A DNA stretch of 56,320 nt from NCBI GenBank assembly GCA_016778045.1, contig JADHQG010000002.1, forward strand, positions 1-56,320, in the 5' to 3' direction. The position numbers and the translations under genes were made by a program. Origin of the DNA: Luminiphilus sp. GTDB taxonomy: Bacteria > Pseudomonadota > Gammaproteobacteria > Pseudomonadales > Halieaceae. The notes under the pieces were generated by a model, which did no database searches, had not been told where the DNA came from, and was given only the letters and a program-made list of their open reading frames with translations. Positions 8,571 to 19,231 of the stretch are shown here, piece by piece (within the stretch, counting starts at the first letter, position 1; each line of letters opens with the position of its first letter).

Positions 8571-11021
8571 ATGAGCCAGGAATACACGCCCCAAACGCTG
8601 GAAGTCGCACTGCAAGCAGACTGGGCCAAGACGGGACGTTTTGCCGTGCAGCCAGACAACGCTAGGGAGAAGTTCTACTGCCTCGCGATGTTTCCCTACC
8701 CCAGTGGCAAGCTTCACATGGGCCATGTCCGCAACTACACCATCGCCGACGTGATCGCGCGCTACCAGCGCATGCAGGGCAAAAACGTGCTGCAGCCCAT
8801 GGGATGGGACGCGTTTGGACTTCCCGCAGAGAATGCGGCGATCGCCAACAAGGTCGCGCCCGCAGCGTGGACCCGGGAAAACATCGACCATATGCGAGCC
8901 CAACTGCAGCGACTGGGCTACGCCTATGACTGGGACCGGGAAATTGCCACCTGCGACCCGCAGTACTATCAGTGGGAACAGTGGTTTTTCACCCAACTGT
9001 TCGAGCGTGGCCTGGTCTACAAGAAAATGGCGACGGTGAACTGGGATCCCGTAGACCAGACGGTACTGGCAAACGAACAGGTCATTGACGGGCGAGGTTG
9101 GCGCTCTGGTGCGCTGATCGAACGGCGAGAAATTCCTCAGTGGTTTATTCGCATCACCGCCTACGCCGAGGAATTACTGGAAGGACTCGATACGCTGGAA
9201 GGCTGGCCAGAGGCCGTGCGCATTATGCAGCGGAACTGGATTGGTAAGAGTCGCGGTGTGGAACTGGCGTTTGGATTGGAGTCGCCGATTGCCGACCTTG
9301 ACCGCATCGAGGTGTACACCACCCGGCCCGATACGCTGTTCGGCGTCACCTACATCAGTCTCGCCGCGGAACATCCGATCACGCTTGCGTTGGCCGAGCA
9401 GAACCCTGAGCTGACCGAATTTGTTGCCGCCTGTAAACAGACATCGGTGGCCGAAGCCGACATGGCGCAGGCTGAGAAGCTCGGAATGGATACCGGCTTG
9501 CGCGCCACGCACCCATTGACCGGAGAAGCAATCCCGGTTTGGGTCGCCAACTACGTGCTCATGGACTACGGATCAGGCGCGGTGATGGCCGTGCCGGCGC
9601 ACGATGAGCGAGATTGGGAGTTTGCGCGCAAGTACTCGCTACCGATGAAAACCGTGATCTGTGACGCCGAAGGCCATCCAGCCGATATCGCGGACAGCGC
9701 CTATACGGAGCACGGTGTGCTCACAGGATCTGCGGAGTTCGATGGTTGCCACTTCGAGGCCGCTTTTGAGGGCATCGCTGCGCAGCTTGGGGCCAAGCAG
9801 ATGGGTCGCACTACGACCCAGTTCCGTTTGAGAGACTGGGGCGTATCGCGACAGCGCTACTGGGGAACACCCATTCCCATGCTCAACCTCGAAGACGGGC
9901 GAGATATCCCCATACCCGCTGACCGCTTGCCCTCGTTGCTACCCGAAGACGTGGCAATGGATGGCGTGACGTCGCCCATCAAAGCAGACCCTGAGTGGCG
10001 CAAGTTTGAGTTGGAGGGGCAGCCCTGCGAGCGCGAAACCGACACCTTCGACACCTTTGTGCAGTCCTCCTGGTACTACGCGCGCTTCACCTGCCCGCAC
10101 TATACCGATGGCATGATCGATAGTGCGCAAGCCAATTACTGGCTGCCGGTCGATCAGTATGTCGGCGGCATCGAGCACGCAATTCTGCATCTGCTCTATT
10201 CCCGCTTCTTCCATAAATTAATGCGCGACGCAGGCCTGGTGGATAGTGATGAGCCGTTTGAGCGACTGCTGACGCAAGGGATGGTGCTGAAGGATGGCGC
10301 CAAGATGTCAAAATCCAAGGGTAATACGGTTGACCCGCAAGCCTTGATCGACCGCTATGGCGCCGATACGGTACGCCTGTTCAGTATGTTTGCCGCGCCA
10401 CCAGAACAGTCTTTGGAATGGTCAGATTCCGGGGTGGAGGGTGCACACCGATTCATCAAGCGCTTGTGGCGCCTGATCCATGATTTCGGATCCGACGAGG
10501 GCGCTTCGGCGGCGGAATCCCTTACCTCCGAACAAAAGACACTGCGCAGAAAGATCCACGAGACCATCGCCAAAGTGAGCGACGACTATGGTCGCAGACA
10601 GACCTTCAATACAGCGGTCGCTGCAATCATGGAGCTGTGCAATGACCTCGGTCGTCATCCGGGTGAGACACCGGAGGACCGCAGCGTGATCAGTGAAGGG
10701 CTGCATGCTGTTTTGCAAATGCTGTGGCCCATTACGCCGCACTTAAGTGAACACCTGTGGCGTCAGCTGACGGGTGAAGCCTTTGTCGAGAGCCATTGGC
10801 CTGCGTTGGATGAATCCGCATTGAGCCGTGATGAGCTGGAGATCGTGGTACAGGTGAACGGTAAGGTGCGCGGTAAAATTCTAGTCCCCGCGTCAGCCGA
10901 TCGCACCGAGATCGAGGCGCTGGCAAAGGATCAGGAAAACGTGCGGCGCTTTCTCGCGGACGCCACGATTCGAAAAGTCATTGTGGTGCCACAGAAACTG
11001 GTCAATATTGTCGCCCAATGA
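8571..11021 (+). CDS. leuS: Leucyl-tRNA synthetase
   Basis: Class I aminoacyl-tRNA synthetase charging tRNA-Leu. The 816-residue protein has the HIGH signature in [11 protein letters not shown], the CP1 editing domain (TTRPDTLFG and the [11 protein letters not shown] block) and the KMSKS signature in [12 protein letters not shown], with an anticodon-binding C-terminus. It is somewhat shorter than E. coli LeuS (860 aa). The roughly 145-bp gap after lnt contains an imperfect hairpin (GACCTCG/CGAGGGTC) that might be a leader element, though I see no leader peptide with leucine codons. Its end overlaps lptE (ATGATG), as in E. coli. Confidence 0.97.
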   Translation: MSQEYTPQTLEVALQADWAKTGRFAVQPDNAREKFYCLAMFPYPSGKLHMGHVRNYTIADVIARYQRMQGKNVLQPMGWDAFGLPAENAAIANKVAPAAWTRENIDHMRAQLQRLGYAYDWDREIATCDPQYYQWEQWFFTQLFERGLVYKKMATVNWDPVDQTVLANEQVIDGRGWRSGALIERREIPQWFIRITAYAEELLEGLDTLEGWPEAVRIMQRNWIGKSRGVELAFGLESPIADLDRIEVYTTRPDTLFGVTYISLAAEHPITLALAEQNPELTEFVAACKQTSVAEADMAQAEKLGMDTGLRATHPLTGEAIPVWVANYVLMDYGSGAVMAVPAHDERDWEFARKYSLPMKTVICDAEGHPADIADSAYTEHGVLTGSAEFDGCHFEAAFEGIAAQLGAKQMGRTTTQFRLRDWGVSRQRYWGTPIPMLNLEDGRDIPIPADRLPSLLPEDVAMDGVTSPIKADPEWRKFELEGQPCERETDTFDTFVQSSWYYARFTCPHYTDGMIDSAQANYWLPVDQYVGGIEHAILHLLYSRFFHKLMRDAGLVDSDEPFERLLTQGMVLKDGAKMSKSKGNTVDPQALIDRYGADTVRLFSMFAAPPEQSLEWSDSGVEGAHRFIKRLWRLIHDFGSDEGASAAESLTSEQKTLRRKIHETIAKVSDDYGRRQTFNTAVAAIMELCNDLGRHPGETPEDRSVISEGLHAVLQMLWPITPHLSEHLWRQLTGEAFVESHWPALDESALSRDELEIVVQVNGKVRGKILVPASADRTEIEALAKDQENVRRFLADATIRKVIVVPQKLVNIVAQ

Positions 11022-11551
11022 TGAACGCGCGCACTGTCTACACTGTCTTCTGCAACACCTCGCACCTCTGGCGCCTGATCGTGATCGGGGCGTTGCTGGC
11101 GGTCACCGGCTGTGGCTTTCAATTGAAGGGGAGCGGCCTGGAGGGCGCGCAACTAGAAGGCACGCTACTGCGACTGGTCAGCAGCCAACCCCGATCAGAA
11201 CTGACTCGGGAGGTGACACGGGAATTAACCGCCAATGGTCTGATCTTGACTGATGACGGTGACGCCACATTGATACTGACGCTGCAGCCTGAACAGTTCA
11301 CCCAACGCAATGTGTCTCTCACCGCACAAGCTCGAGCGGCAGAATTAGAACTCACCTTGGCGGCTGACTTCACCCTCGAGCAGGCGGAGCGCGATCCCAT
11401 TGATGCGCGGGCAACCGTCAATCGCCAAATGCTCAATGACCCTCGCAACGTTGTCGGCAAGACGGAGGAGCTCCGTCTGTTGCGGGACGAAATGCGTCGT
11501 GATCTCGCCGCTCAAATTGTTCGCAGACTGAGTCACAGCGTCGCCAACTGA
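11018..11551 (+). CDS. lptE: LPS-assembly lipoprotein LptE
   Basis: Outer-membrane lipoprotein that plugs the LptD barrel and assists insertion of lipopolysaccharide. The 177-residue product has a type II signal peptide ending in lipobox AVTGC, followed by GFQLKG, the typical LptE start of the mature protein. The rest is short and poorly conserved, as is usual for the family; identification rests on the lipobox, the GCGFQL motif and the invariant position between leuS and holA. Start ATG 11018 overlaps the leuS stop (ATG 11021 is an equally possible start) and the gene's own TGA overlaps holA. Confidence 0.9.
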   Translation: MMNARTVYTVFCNTSHLWRLIVIGALLAVTGCGFQLKGSGLEGAQLEGTLLRLVSSQPRSELTREVTRELTANGLILTDDGDATLILTLQPEQFTQRNVSLTAQARAAELELTLAADFTLEQAERDPIDARATVNRQMLNDPRNVVGKTEELRLLRDEMRRDLAAQIVRRLSHSVAN

Positions 11552-12585
11552 TGCAACTGAAGCCCGCGCAGCTTGAGCAACACCTCAGCAACACCCTCGC
11601 TTCCTGCTACCTTCTATCCGGCGATGAACCGTTGCTGGTTCAAGAGTGTGTCGACGCCATCCGCGCGGCAGCGCGACAAGCGGGATGCGCCGAACGGCAG
11701 CGGATTCATATTGCGAACAAAGAGGATTGGCAGGAGCTGAGTCACTCTGCGGGGTCCCTGTCTCTCTTTGCCGATCGAAAATTAATCGAAATTCAGCTGC
11801 CCAGTGGCAAGCCCGGTACCGAGGGCAGTAAAGCGCTGCAGGAATACCTGAGTACTCAACCAGAGGATGTGTTGCTGATCGTCAGCGGACGCATCGATAA
11901 ACAGTCGCAAAAAAGTAAGTGGTATACGGGACTGGACGAGGCCGGCGTCATCATTCCCATTTGGCCTGTATCGCCCCCTGAATTGCCCGACTGGATCATG
12001 TCACGCATGCGCAGCGCAGGATTAAGCGCCGACCCCGATGCTGTCGCGTTGCTGGCAGAGCGGCTCGAAGGCAACCTTTTGGCCGCCGCTCAGGAGATCG
12101 AGAAGCTGCGTTTGCTGCATGGTGAGCAAACCATTAGCGCCGAAATGGTCGCAGACACGGTATCGGACAACGCGCGCTACGATGCCTTCCGACTGGTGGA
12201 CGTTGCACTGTCGGGCGATGCCAGAGCGGCGGTGAGAACGCTGAGAGGACTGAGAGCCGAATCCATTCAACCGCCGGTCTTGCTGTGGGCGATCGCCCGC
12301 GAAGTGCGATTATTGGCCGATGTAAAACGGGACGTGGCAGGCGGTGCGGCGATCAATCAGGCACTGAATCAGCGCGGCGTTTGGCGTAATCGTCAGGCAC
12401 TGGTGCGCGCTGCGGTCAATCGGCTCGGTGGCCGGGATCTCGCGGAGATGCAGGCGCTGAGCTTCCAGGCAGACGGAGCCAGCAAGGGGTTTCTCAGCGG
12501 CGAACCCTGGAGCCTACTGGAGCGTCTGGTGGTAGTGATGGCTCAGGGACTGCCGGCGCCCACAACAGCGGAGCGCCTCGCATAG
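11551..12585 (+). CDS. holA: DNA polymerase III delta subunit HolA
   Basis: Delta subunit of the clamp loader, the wrench that opens the beta sliding clamp. The 344-residue protein has the family's N-terminal YLLSGDEPLLVQECVDAIR block, the VLLIVSGRIDKQSQKSKW region and the C-terminal helical domain with RLLADVKRD. It starts at ATG 11551 in a TGATG junction with lptE. Its last 43 bp overlap the 3' end of the convergent MFS gene. nadD, the usual next gene in E. coli, is absent here. Confidence 0.93.
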   Translation: MQLKPAQLEQHLSNTLASCYLLSGDEPLLVQECVDAIRAAARQAGCAERQRIHIANKEDWQELSHSAGSLSLFADRKLIEIQLPSGKPGTEGSKALQEYLSTQPEDVLLIVSGRIDKQSQKSKWYTGLDEAGVIIPIWPVSPPELPDWIMSRMRSAGLSADPDAVALLAERLEGNLLAAAQEIEKLRLLHGEQTISAEMVADTVSDNARYDAFRLVDVALSGDARAAVRTLRGLRAESIQPPVLLWAIAREVRLLADVKRDVAGGAAINQALNQRGVWRNRQALVRAAVNRLGGRDLAEMQALSFQADGASKGFLSGEPWSLLERLVVVMAQGLPAPTTAERLA

Positions 12586-13811
12586 CACGTCGCCGCCAAA
12601 CCTAAACCGACCCCCCCTACCAACATTGACACGCTGCTGAAGCCGAACCGGTCTGCCCCCGCGCCCAGTAGTGCCGCACCCAAAGCAGGGGCGCCCATAG
12701 CGAACATCGTCCACACGCTCATCACCCGGCCTCGGTAGTCACCCTCAGCACACAGCTGAACCAGCGTCTGTGAACCCGTCCCGGCAATGGTCGCCACAAT
12801 GCTGAGACAAGAGACCCAAACAGACAGGCCGAGGGTCCCCGAGAACCAGCGCAGGCTTGCAAGTCCAAGGCAGGCAAGGCCAATGGCAACACAAACCAGT
12901 CTGAACAGAGCGATTAGGTCCGCTGTTTGGCGACTGACAAACAAGCCGCCCAGTACCGAACCTAGGCCCGCCATGGCGACCAGCGTCGCCAGTTCGGTGG
13001 AGCCGCCCTGCAGTAGCTGCCCTGACAAGGCGGGCAGCAGCTCAATCACCGTGCGCCCGAGCAGACCGTTCAATGCCGTGAGCGCCAGCAGTAACTTCAG
13101 GTCAGTGCGTCCCAGTAAATAGTGAAAACCGGCGATCAGCTGCTGAACATACGGTGCTGACGTTTTGGCGTCCGAGGGTCGTTCGATTCTCAGTCGTGAT
13201 AACCCCAGAAAAGAGATGCAGAACATCAGCATCGCCATCATCCACGCGGCGGTGACAGTCAATTGGGCCACCAGTAGGGCACCCACGGCAGGTCCAACCA
13301 TACGGGCGATATTGAATGACATGGCGGAATAGCCGACGGCGCTGGGCAGGGCTTCACGGGCAACCAGTAGCGGCACGAGCGCGAGCCGCATAGGCGAGTG
13401 GAGAGAAGTCGCCACGCCCAGAGCACTCGCCAACGTGACCAACATGGCGCGGTCGTAGACATCAAAGCCCGATGTCATCGCGCCCAGCAGCGCAATCAGA
13501 CTGTGAATAACCATGGAGAGCCGAAGCCCCTCACGCGGGTTGATGCGGTCTGACAGGATGCCGAACCACGGGGATAGCACCAGAGCCGGTGCCAGCATCA
13601 GAGCCCCGACAATGCCAACCCAAGTGGCTGAATGCGTGAGTTCCCAGGCGCTCCAGCCGAGCAAAAATCGTAGCAGCCAGGCGCCCAAGCTCGAGAACCA
13701 ACTGGCCGGGTAATAGCGCCTAAAACGCGGGTCCGAGAGCGCGGATCGATGCACCTGTCGCGTTTCACGACAGTCCGAAAAATCCTCACTTGCTTTTTGG
13801 GTCACGCTCAA
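12543..13811 (-). CDS. MFS transporter (exporter-like)
   Basis: Major facilitator superfamily permease of 422 residues with ten to twelve hydrophobic segments and the cytoplasmic loop motif GILSDRINPREG between TM2 and TM3. It most resembles the MFS_3/enterobactin-exporter-like group of drug and metabolite exporters; the substrate cannot be told from sequence. The start is uncertain: the track uses TTG 13811, which lies two bases from a perfect LexA box, and GTG 13805 is close behind. Neither has a Shine-Dalgarno sequence. Because the box sits between this gene and imuA, it could repress both (inference). The 3' end overlaps holA by 43 bp. Confidence 0.8.
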   Translation of the reverse strand: MSVTQKASEDFSDCRETRQVHRSALSDPRFRRYYPASWFSSLGAWLLRFLLGWSAWELTHSATWVGIVGALMLAPALVLSPWFGILSDRINPREGLRLSMVIHSLIALLGAMTSGFDVYDRAMLVTLASALGVATSLHSPMRLALVPLLVAREALPSAVGYSAMSFNIARMVGPAVGALLVAQLTVTAAWMMAMLMFCISFLGLSRLRIERPSDAKTSAPYVQQLIAGFHYLLGRTDLKLLLALTALNGLLGRTVIELLPALSGQLLQGGSTELATLVAMAGLGSVLGGLFVSRQTADLIALFRLVCVAIGLACLGLASLRWFSGTLGLSVWVSCLSIVATIAGTGSQTLVQLCAEGDYRGRVMSVWTMFAMGAPALGAALLGAGADRFGFSSVSMLVGGVGLGLAATCYARRSAVVGAGSP

Positions 13812-13812
13812 A

Positions 13813-13832
13813 TACTGTCTATTTATACAGTA
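13813..13832. promoter_or_regulatory. LexA (SOS) box, imuA / MFS
   Basis: TACTGTCTATTTATACAGTA keeps every conserved position of the gammaproteobacterial LexA operator (TACTGT-N8-ACAGTA). It lies about 85-100 bp upstream of imuA and directly at the 5' end of the divergent MFS gene. A loose -35 (TTGCTT near 13791) would place the imuA -10 over the box. Confidence 0.92.
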
Positions 13833-13915
13833 TTTTTACTGTTGTGGCTGTCTCGTTTGACACTCGCTGACCGGCGACGGCGGTCAGGCATAACTGTATG
13901 GAACCGGAGTACATC

Positions 13916-14692
13916 ATGAATTATCTGCTCGAAGATATTTTCCGCCGTGCCGACACCTGGCGAGGTATGGGCCAACACGGTATGGGGCCATTCCACGCCG
14001 GTCAACATAACCGTATTTTCCTGCATCCAGAAGCCACCGCCGCCAACGGCGATGCCTATACTTTTTCCGGGATCAGAACCGGTTTCGACGCGCTGGATGC
14101 GCAACTCTACAACAGAGGCTGGCCACCCGGAGGGTGTATCGAAGTCATTAGCAACCAATGTGGGCTCGATGCCATGGGTGTGTTCATGCCTATGATGAAA
14201 ACCCTTTCCGGACAAGGTCACTGGCAGGTATTTATTGATCCTCCCTACACGCCTTACGCTCCACTGCTCGCCGGCGAGGGCATCGACCTCCAGGAGATCA
14301 TGCTCGTGCACCCCCGAAATCGTGATGAGGTTCTGTGGTCAACCGAGCAAGCCTTAAGGAGCAACACCTGCAGCGCGGTCTTTGCCTGGTTGGGCGCAAC
14401 GGATTATCGCTATGCAGAACTGCGCAAAATTCAATTGGCCGCTGCCAGCCATGGCACGGTCGCTATTCTGTTTCGCTCATCCGAGGCGCTGGATCAGGCC
14501 TCCCCTGCCAGCCTCAAAATTCAGATAGACGGTTACCGCCAGATCAAAATTCTCAAGCAACGAGGGGGGCATCAAAGCCCGGCAATTCCACTGCCAATGG
14601 ATGAATCCATTCCTCATGTAGCCCCCATCTGGACGGCTATGGAATCGCCAGATTCATTCCCAAATCAGTCAGATTGCCGCCCTTCCGCCTGA
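13916..14692 (+). CDS. imuA: SOS mutagenesis protein ImuA
   Basis: ImuA, a RecA/SulA-like accessory factor of the ImuA-ImuB-DnaE2 mutasome used for error-prone translesion synthesis after DNA damage. The 258-residue product has the family block TGFDALDAQLYNRGWPPGG (residues about 50-70), while the normal P-loop is replaced by SNQCGLDAMG, as expected for ImuA proteins that have lost ATPase function. The track starts at ATG 13898; ATG 13916 is preferred because GGAG lies seven bases upstream. A LexA box lies just upstream. Unusually, imuB does not follow; katG intervenes on the other strand. Confidence 0.88.
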   Translation: MNYLLEDIFRRADTWRGMGQHGMGPFHAGQHNRIFLHPEATAANGDAYTFSGIRTGFDALDAQLYNRGWPPGGCIEVISNQCGLDAMGVFMPMMKTLSGQGHWQVFIDPPYTPYAPLLAGEGIDLQEIMLVHPRNRDEVLWSTEQALRSNTCSAVFAWLGATDYRYAELRKIQLAAASHGTVAILFRSSEALDQASPASLKIQIDGYRQIKILKQRGGHQSPAIPLPMDESIPHVAPIWTAMESPDSFPNQSDCRPSA

Positions 14693-14740
14693 ACGGTCGC
14701 CCCGAGATATCGACCAAAGGCCCACACATAAAACACACAT

Positions 14741-14764
14741 AAAAAAAGCCCCGCGAGGCGGGGC
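14741..14764 (-). terminator. Rho-independent terminator of katG
   Basis: On the minus strand GCCCCGC-CTC-GCGGGGC is a perfect 7-bp hairpin followed directly by a run of seven T. It lies about 25 bases past the katG stop. In the plus direction there is no T-run, so it serves katG rather than imuA. Confidence 0.9.
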
Positions 14765-14787
14765 TTAGTCATGCACCGTCAAACCGC

Positions 14788-17052
14788 TTATTGGGCGACG
14801 CTCACCACGACGTTGCCAGAGTCTTCAATATCAAAACGGTCCGCGTCCATGACCTTGGTCCACGCGCTGGCGAAATCTTTGATAAAGCGCTGCCGACTTT
14901 CGTCAAATGCGTAGAACTCCACCACCGCACGCAGTTCCGAGTTGGAGCCGAAGACGAGATCGAATTCCGTCGCGGTCCACTTGAGCTCGCCACTCTGCCG
15001 GTCGCGTCCCTCAAAGACGTACGCTTCAGAGGACGGCCCCCATGCGGTATTCATATCGAGCAGATTCATAAAGAAATCATTGCTCAAGACTCCCGGACGA
15101 TCCGTGAGAACACCGCGGTCACTGCCATCGGCGTTGGCATTCATGGCACGTAATCCACCCAGCAATACCGTCATTTCTGACACGGTCAGATTCAGCATAT
15201 CGGCCTTGTCGATTAACGCCTGCGAAGGCGACATAAAGCCGAGGTCTGCCATGTAATTACGGAAACCGTCATGGCGAGGCTCCATCACAGACCATGACGT
15301 TGCGTCTACAGAACCTTCGATCGCATCGACACGTCCCGGAGTGAACGGAATCGATACCTCGACCCCGAATTCCTCGGCCGCCTGCTCAACCCCGACGTTA
15401 CCCGCAAGCACGATGACATCAGCCAGTGATACCTGCTTGCCACCGGACAAGCCGCTGTTGAACTCATCCTGTACTTCCTCCAGCACAGCCATCACCTCGG
15501 CCAATTCAGTAGGGTTATTAATCGCCCACTGATTCTGGGGCGCGAGGCGGATACGAGCGCCGTTGGCACCGCCGCGCATGTCGGTGGCGCGATACGTAGA
15601 GGCAGAGGCCCAAGCGGTACTCACGAGTTGCGTGTTGGACAGTCCACTGGCCTCAATGGCGGCTTCCAGCTTACGGATATCCCGGTCACTGATCAGCTTG
15701 TAGTCGCGCTCGGGCAGCGGGTCTTGCCAGGCCAGAGTCTCTGCCGGCACATCGTCACCCAGATAACGGATCTTTGGACCCATGTCACGATGCGTCAATT
15801 TGAACCATGCTTTCGCAAAGGCCAGCTCGAACTCGGCGGGATCCTCGAGGAAGCGCTGCGAGATCTCGCGGTAGCTGGGGTCAAATTTCAACGACAGATC
15901 TGTCGTAAACATCACCGGTGCATGGCTCACACCTTCAAGATGGGCATCGGGGACTGTGCCCGCCGCAGCGCCGTCCTTGGGCTGCCACTGCAGTGCGCCC
16001 GCCGGACTGCGCGTTTGCTCCCACTCATAGGCAAACAAGTTCGCCAGATACATCATTGACCACTGGGTCGGCGTGGCTGTCCAAGCGCCCTCCAGACCCG
16101 AAGTCACCGTGTCTTCTGCGTTACCTTTGCCACAGGTATTTTTCCAACCAAAGCCCTGCTCAACGATTGCCTCGCCAGTTGGCTCCGGACCTACGCAGTC
16201 ATCAGGCTTGTGCGCGCCGTGGGCCTTCCCGAATGAGTGTCCGCCCGCAATCAGTGCCACGGTCTCTTCATCATTCATCGCCATTCGGCCGAAGGTCTCA
16301 CGGATATCATGGGCGGCCAGCACGGGGTCGGGATTGCCATTGGGGCCCTCAGGATTGACGTAGATCAGACCCATCTGTACGGCAGCCAGGCCTTTGCGCA
16401 ACTGGCGACCTTCAGCATAGCGCTCGTCAGCGAGCATCTTGGCTTCAGGACCCCAGTACACCCACTCGGGCTCCCAGTCGTCGGTGCGGCCGCCGGCAAA
16501 TCCAAACGTCTTGAACCCCATGTTTTCCATGGCCACGTTACCCGCGAGAACCATCAGGTCAGCCCAGGAAATCTGGTTGCCGTATTTTTGCTTGATGGGC
16601 CACAACAGTCGTCGCGCTTTGTCGAGGTTGCCGTTGTCCGGCCAACTGTTCAGCGGTTCGAAGCGCTGCTGGCCGCCATCGGCACCACCGCGGCCATCTG
16701 ACGTACGATAAGTACCGGCACTGTGCCACGCCATACGCACAAAAAACGGACCGTAGTTACCGTAGTCTGCAGGCCACCAAGGCTGCGAAGTCGTGAGCGT
16801 GTCGTTGATATCCGCTTTAAGCGCTTCCAAATCGAGACGCGCGAATTCTGCGGCGTAATCAAAATCGCCACCAAGTGGGTTGGCGCTGCGCTCGTGCTGT
16901 CGCAGCGGCGTCAGGTCAAGACTGGTCGGCCACCAGGCTTGGGTGCTTTTAGGTGTGCTTCGTGCCACCGATTCAATAGCCGGTAACGCCACCAGCGCCG
17001 CAGCCAAAGCAGTGTGCACGACCGTCGTTTTCATTAACGTCATTTTCATCAT
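14788..17052 (-). CDS. katG: Catalase-peroxidase KatG with signal peptide
   Basis: Heme catalase-peroxidase removing hydrogen peroxide. The 754-residue protein has the distal site in [12 protein letters not shown] (Arg, Trp, His), the proximal heme histidine in [11 protein letters not shown], and the Met-Tyr-Trp crosslink residues (Trp in MAWHS, Tyr in LIYVNPEG, Met in RMAMNDE). The duplicated C-terminal domain is intact. Unlike E. coli KatG it begins with a cleavable-looking signal peptide (hydrophobic [13 protein letters not shown]), so it is probably periplasmic like KatP. Start ATG 17052 has GAGGA upstream; ATG 17049 is equally possible. An OxyR-type site lies about 90 bp upstream and a strong terminator follows. 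Confidence 0.94.
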   Translation of the reverse strand: MMKMTLMKTTVVHTALAAALVALPAIESVARSTPKSTQAWWPTSLDLTPLRQHERSANPLGGDFDYAAEFARLDLEALKADINDTLTTSQPWWPADYGNYGPFFVRMAWHSAGTYRTSDGRGGADGGQQRFEPLNSWPDNGNLDKARRLLWPIKQKYGNQISWADLMVLAGNVAMENMGFKTFGFAGGRTDDWEPEWVYWGPEAKMLADERYAEGRQLRKGLAAVQMGLIYVNPEGPNGNPDPVLAAHDIRETFGRMAMNDEETVALIAGGHSFGKAHGAHKPDDCVGPEPTGEAIVEQGFGWKNTCGKGNAEDTVTSGLEGAWTATPTQWSMMYLANLFAYEWEQTRSPAGALQWQPKDGAAAGTVPDAHLEGVSHAPVMFTTDLSLKFDPSYREISQRFLEDPAEFELAFAKAWFKLTHRDMGPKIRYLGDDVPAETLAWQDPLPERDYKLISDRDIRKLEAAIEASGLSNTQLVSTAWASASTYRATDMRGGANGARIRLAPQNQWAINNPTELAEVMAVLEEVQDEFNSGLSGGKQVSLADVIVLAGNVGVEQAAEEFGVEVSIPFTPGRVDAIEGSVDATSWSVMEPRHDGFRNYMADLGFMSPSQALIDKADMLNLTVSEMTVLLGGLRAMNANADGSDRGVLTDRPGVLSNDFFMNLLDMNTAWGPSSEAYVFEGRDRQSGELKWTATEFDLVFGSNSELRAVVEFYAFDESRQRFIKDFASAWTKVMDADRFDIEDSGNVVVSVAQ

Positions 17053-17137
17053 GCTGTCCTCAGTAAAAAGAGATACCCCAGACACACTCTAGCCACTGAC
17101 CGCCGGTATTGAAAAGCTGATTGTTTAGATAAATACC

Positions 17138-17152
17138 ATCGGTTTTTTCGAT
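17138..17152. promoter_or_regulatory. Candidate OxyR-type (LysR) operator of katG
   Basis: ATCG-N7-CGAT fits the OxyR half-site pattern ATnG-N7-CnAT and the general LysR T-N11-A motif. It lies 86-100 bp upstream of the katG start. In the minus direction the next ten-base register holds ATCT-N7-CAGC, only a weak second half. The spacing suits a peroxide-induced promoter, but this is pattern matching only. Confidence 0.5.
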
Positions 17153-17200
17153 GACAGGGCCACAACAACCTTACCCGTGGCCGCACCCAAAAGCCGTTCG

Positions 17201-19105
17201 TTAACCATTGGCGAGGGTGGTGTTGATCAAGCGCTTAATGTTCGCTTCAAGCTGATCCAGCGGCACCGCGCCAGTGCGCAATACGACATCGTGAAAGGCA
17301 CGGATATCAAAATCAGCACCCAGCGCCTCGCGCGCCATTTCCCGCAGTTCCACAATGCGGAGTTTCCCAATCATGTAGGCCGTTGCCTGACCAGGCATAG
17401 CGATATACCGCTCAATGGCGCGCTGGCAGTCATATTCAGCGTTGGGGGTGTTGTTGACGAGGTAGGCCACCGCCTCTTCCCTTGTCCATTTCTTGTGGTG
17501 CAGCCCTGTATCGACGACCAGACGGGCTGCGCGCCAGAGCTCCATCGCCAAGCGCCCGAAATTTGAATAGGGATCTTGATAAAAGCCCATTTCATGCGCC
17601 AAATATTCAGAGTAGAGGCCCCATCCCTCCGTGTAAGCGGTGAACCGGGTATGTCGCTGAAAGTCAGGGACATCGCCCAGCTCTGCGGCGATAGCACGCT
17701 GCAAGTGATGACCCGGCAAGCCCTCGTGAAACGCTAAGGCTTCCAGATCAGTAGTGGGCATCGAGTTCATGTCATAGAGATTTGCGTAATAAATGCCGGG
17801 CCGTGAGCCATCTGGCGGCGGACTCTGATAGAAGGCCTTGCCCGCCGACTGTTCGCGGTAAGGCTCGACTCGCTTCACGACCAAGTCCGATTTCGGTAAC
17901 ACCCCAAAGTAATCCGGTAACCGCTGCGCCATGCTCTCGATGGCGCTGCGGGCTGCAGTCAGGTACGCGTCGCGGCCCTCATCGGTATTGGGATAGCGCA
18001 GGGAAGCGTCGTTGCGCACCCGATCAAGAAAGTCGCTGAGGTCTCCCTCTTCCCCCAGTGCCGACATCACAGCACGCATCTCCATATGAAGTCGCGCTAC
18101 ATTGGCGAGACCCGCTTGGTGAATTTCTTCGGCTGTCAGATCGGTCGTGGTGTAAACACGCAGCCTGTTTTCATAAAAAGCCTCCCCCTCGGGAAACCGC
18201 CAGACGCCATCCTCAGAGGGAGCGCCGCTCTGCTGAGCTTGAAGCGCAGCGATGAGCCGTTCATAAGCAGGTTTAACGGCGGTGAGGAGTGCCGTTCTCG
18301 CGGCCTGGCTGAGGTCCTCCGATACCGTGGGCTCCAGATCCAATGCATCCAGCTTGCTGGAAAAATCTTGCCAAAGAATAGATGGCTCGGCGCTATCATC
18401 AAATGGTGATCCCTTTAGCACATTACCTGCTGATCGAACGATCTTGGGAATCATCCAGTCGACCAGATACAAGCCTTTCTCAGCACGAAGCGCCAGTTGC
18501 TCGATGACGCCGTCAAAGTACTGCGGCAAGTTATTCAACCGTGCGATGTAGGCTTGAGCGTCTGCTTCAGAGGTAACGGTGTGCACATTGACCAACAGAC
18601 TGACCACGCCGGTGTGAGGGCCACGATGCTGATGAATAACATAGCGGTGATGCCTGAAAGGCGCGCCCGCCAGTGTCCGCTCCAGATCCAGGCGGTAGAG
18701 TTGATAGGACAGTAACCGCTCTGAGGATAACTGGGCGGTGTCAATGCCCTCGATGAACGCCAGTCGTTGGCGCGTTATCTCGAGAGACTCAAGCTGAAAA
18801 GACTCCGACACATCGTTCCATTGGTCTTGCTGGTCCTTAACACCGAGGTAACTGGCACTAGCGGGAAAACGGGCCAGATCCTCGGCCCAGGTGGCGGCAA
18901 AAAAGGCCTCCAGTTTCTGTTGTTCGGCAGACGGGGGAGCGGCGACCTCGGCAGTTTCGGTGGATGTCTGTGTCGAGTCGCAAGCCACCAATAGCGCGAC
19001 CAGCAGCGCGCCTAATAGCCACCGAGAAACAGTGGCGGTGCGCCGCGATGAGCGAACGCTTACATAAACCAAGCGGGATATCGTCAGGTGATACAGGTTC
19101 AGCAT
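17201..19105 (-). CDS. DUF885 family lipoprotein, putative zinc peptidase
   Basis: DUF885 protein, a family with a gluzincin-like metallopeptidase fold, often annotated as X-Pro dipeptidyl-peptidase-like. HEGLPGHH near the C-terminal third is the family's HExxH-like metal motif, followed by the FTAYTEGWGLYSE block with the third ligand. The N-terminus has a hydrophobic stretch ending in lipobox LLVAC, so the protein is probably a lipoprotein. ATG 19105 (634 aa) is my choice; the track start at 19174 adds 23 unlikely residues. It is divergent from imuB, with a LexA box about 100 bp upstream, so SOS influence on this gene cannot be excluded. Confidence 0.85.
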   Translation of the reverse strand: MLNLYHLTISRLVYVSVRSSRRTATVSRWLLGALLVALLVACDSTQTSTETAEVAAPPSAEQQKLEAFFAATWAEDLARFPASASYLGVKDQQDQWNDVSESFQLESLEITRQRLAFIEGIDTAQLSSERLLSYQLYRLDLERTLAGAPFRHHRYVIHQHRGPHTGVVSLLVNVHTVTSEADAQAYIARLNNLPQYFDGVIEQLALRAEKGLYLVDWMIPKIVRSAGNVLKGSPFDDSAEPSILWQDFSSKLDALDLEPTVSEDLSQAARTALLTAVKPAYERLIAALQAQQSGAPSEDGVWRFPEGEAFYENRLRVYTTTDLTAEEIHQAGLANVARLHMEMRAVMSALGEEGDLSDFLDRVRNDASLRYPNTDEGRDAYLTAARSAIESMAQRLPDYFGVLPKSDLVVKRVEPYREQSAGKAFYQSPPPDGSRPGIYYANLYDMNSMPTTDLEALAFHEGLPGHHLQRAIAAELGDVPDFQRHTRFTAYTEGWGLYSEYLAHEMGFYQDPYSNFGRLAMELWRAARLVVDTGLHHKKWTREEAVAYLVNNTPNAEYDCQRAIERYIAMPGQATAYMIGKLRIVELREMAREALGADFDIRAFHDVVLRTGAVPLDQLEANIKRLINTTLANG

Positions 19106-19204
19106 AAATAAAATCCGGTTTACAGCCAGCGGATGGAAGCGCACCAGTATAGTTTTGCAAAATAACGGGGTCATCAGGGCAAGTCATCGGGATTATCCCC
19201 ATAA

Positions 19205-19224
19205 TACTGTATAAAAATACAGTA
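19205..19224. promoter_or_regulatory. LexA (SOS) box of imuB
   Basis: TACTGTATAAAAATACAGTA is a perfect LexA operator in its conserved arms. CATAAT (19200-19205), a likely -10, touches its left edge, so bound LexA would cover the promoter. The box ends only seven bases before the imuB start codon. Confidence 0.94.
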
Positions 19225-19231
19225 TTATGGG

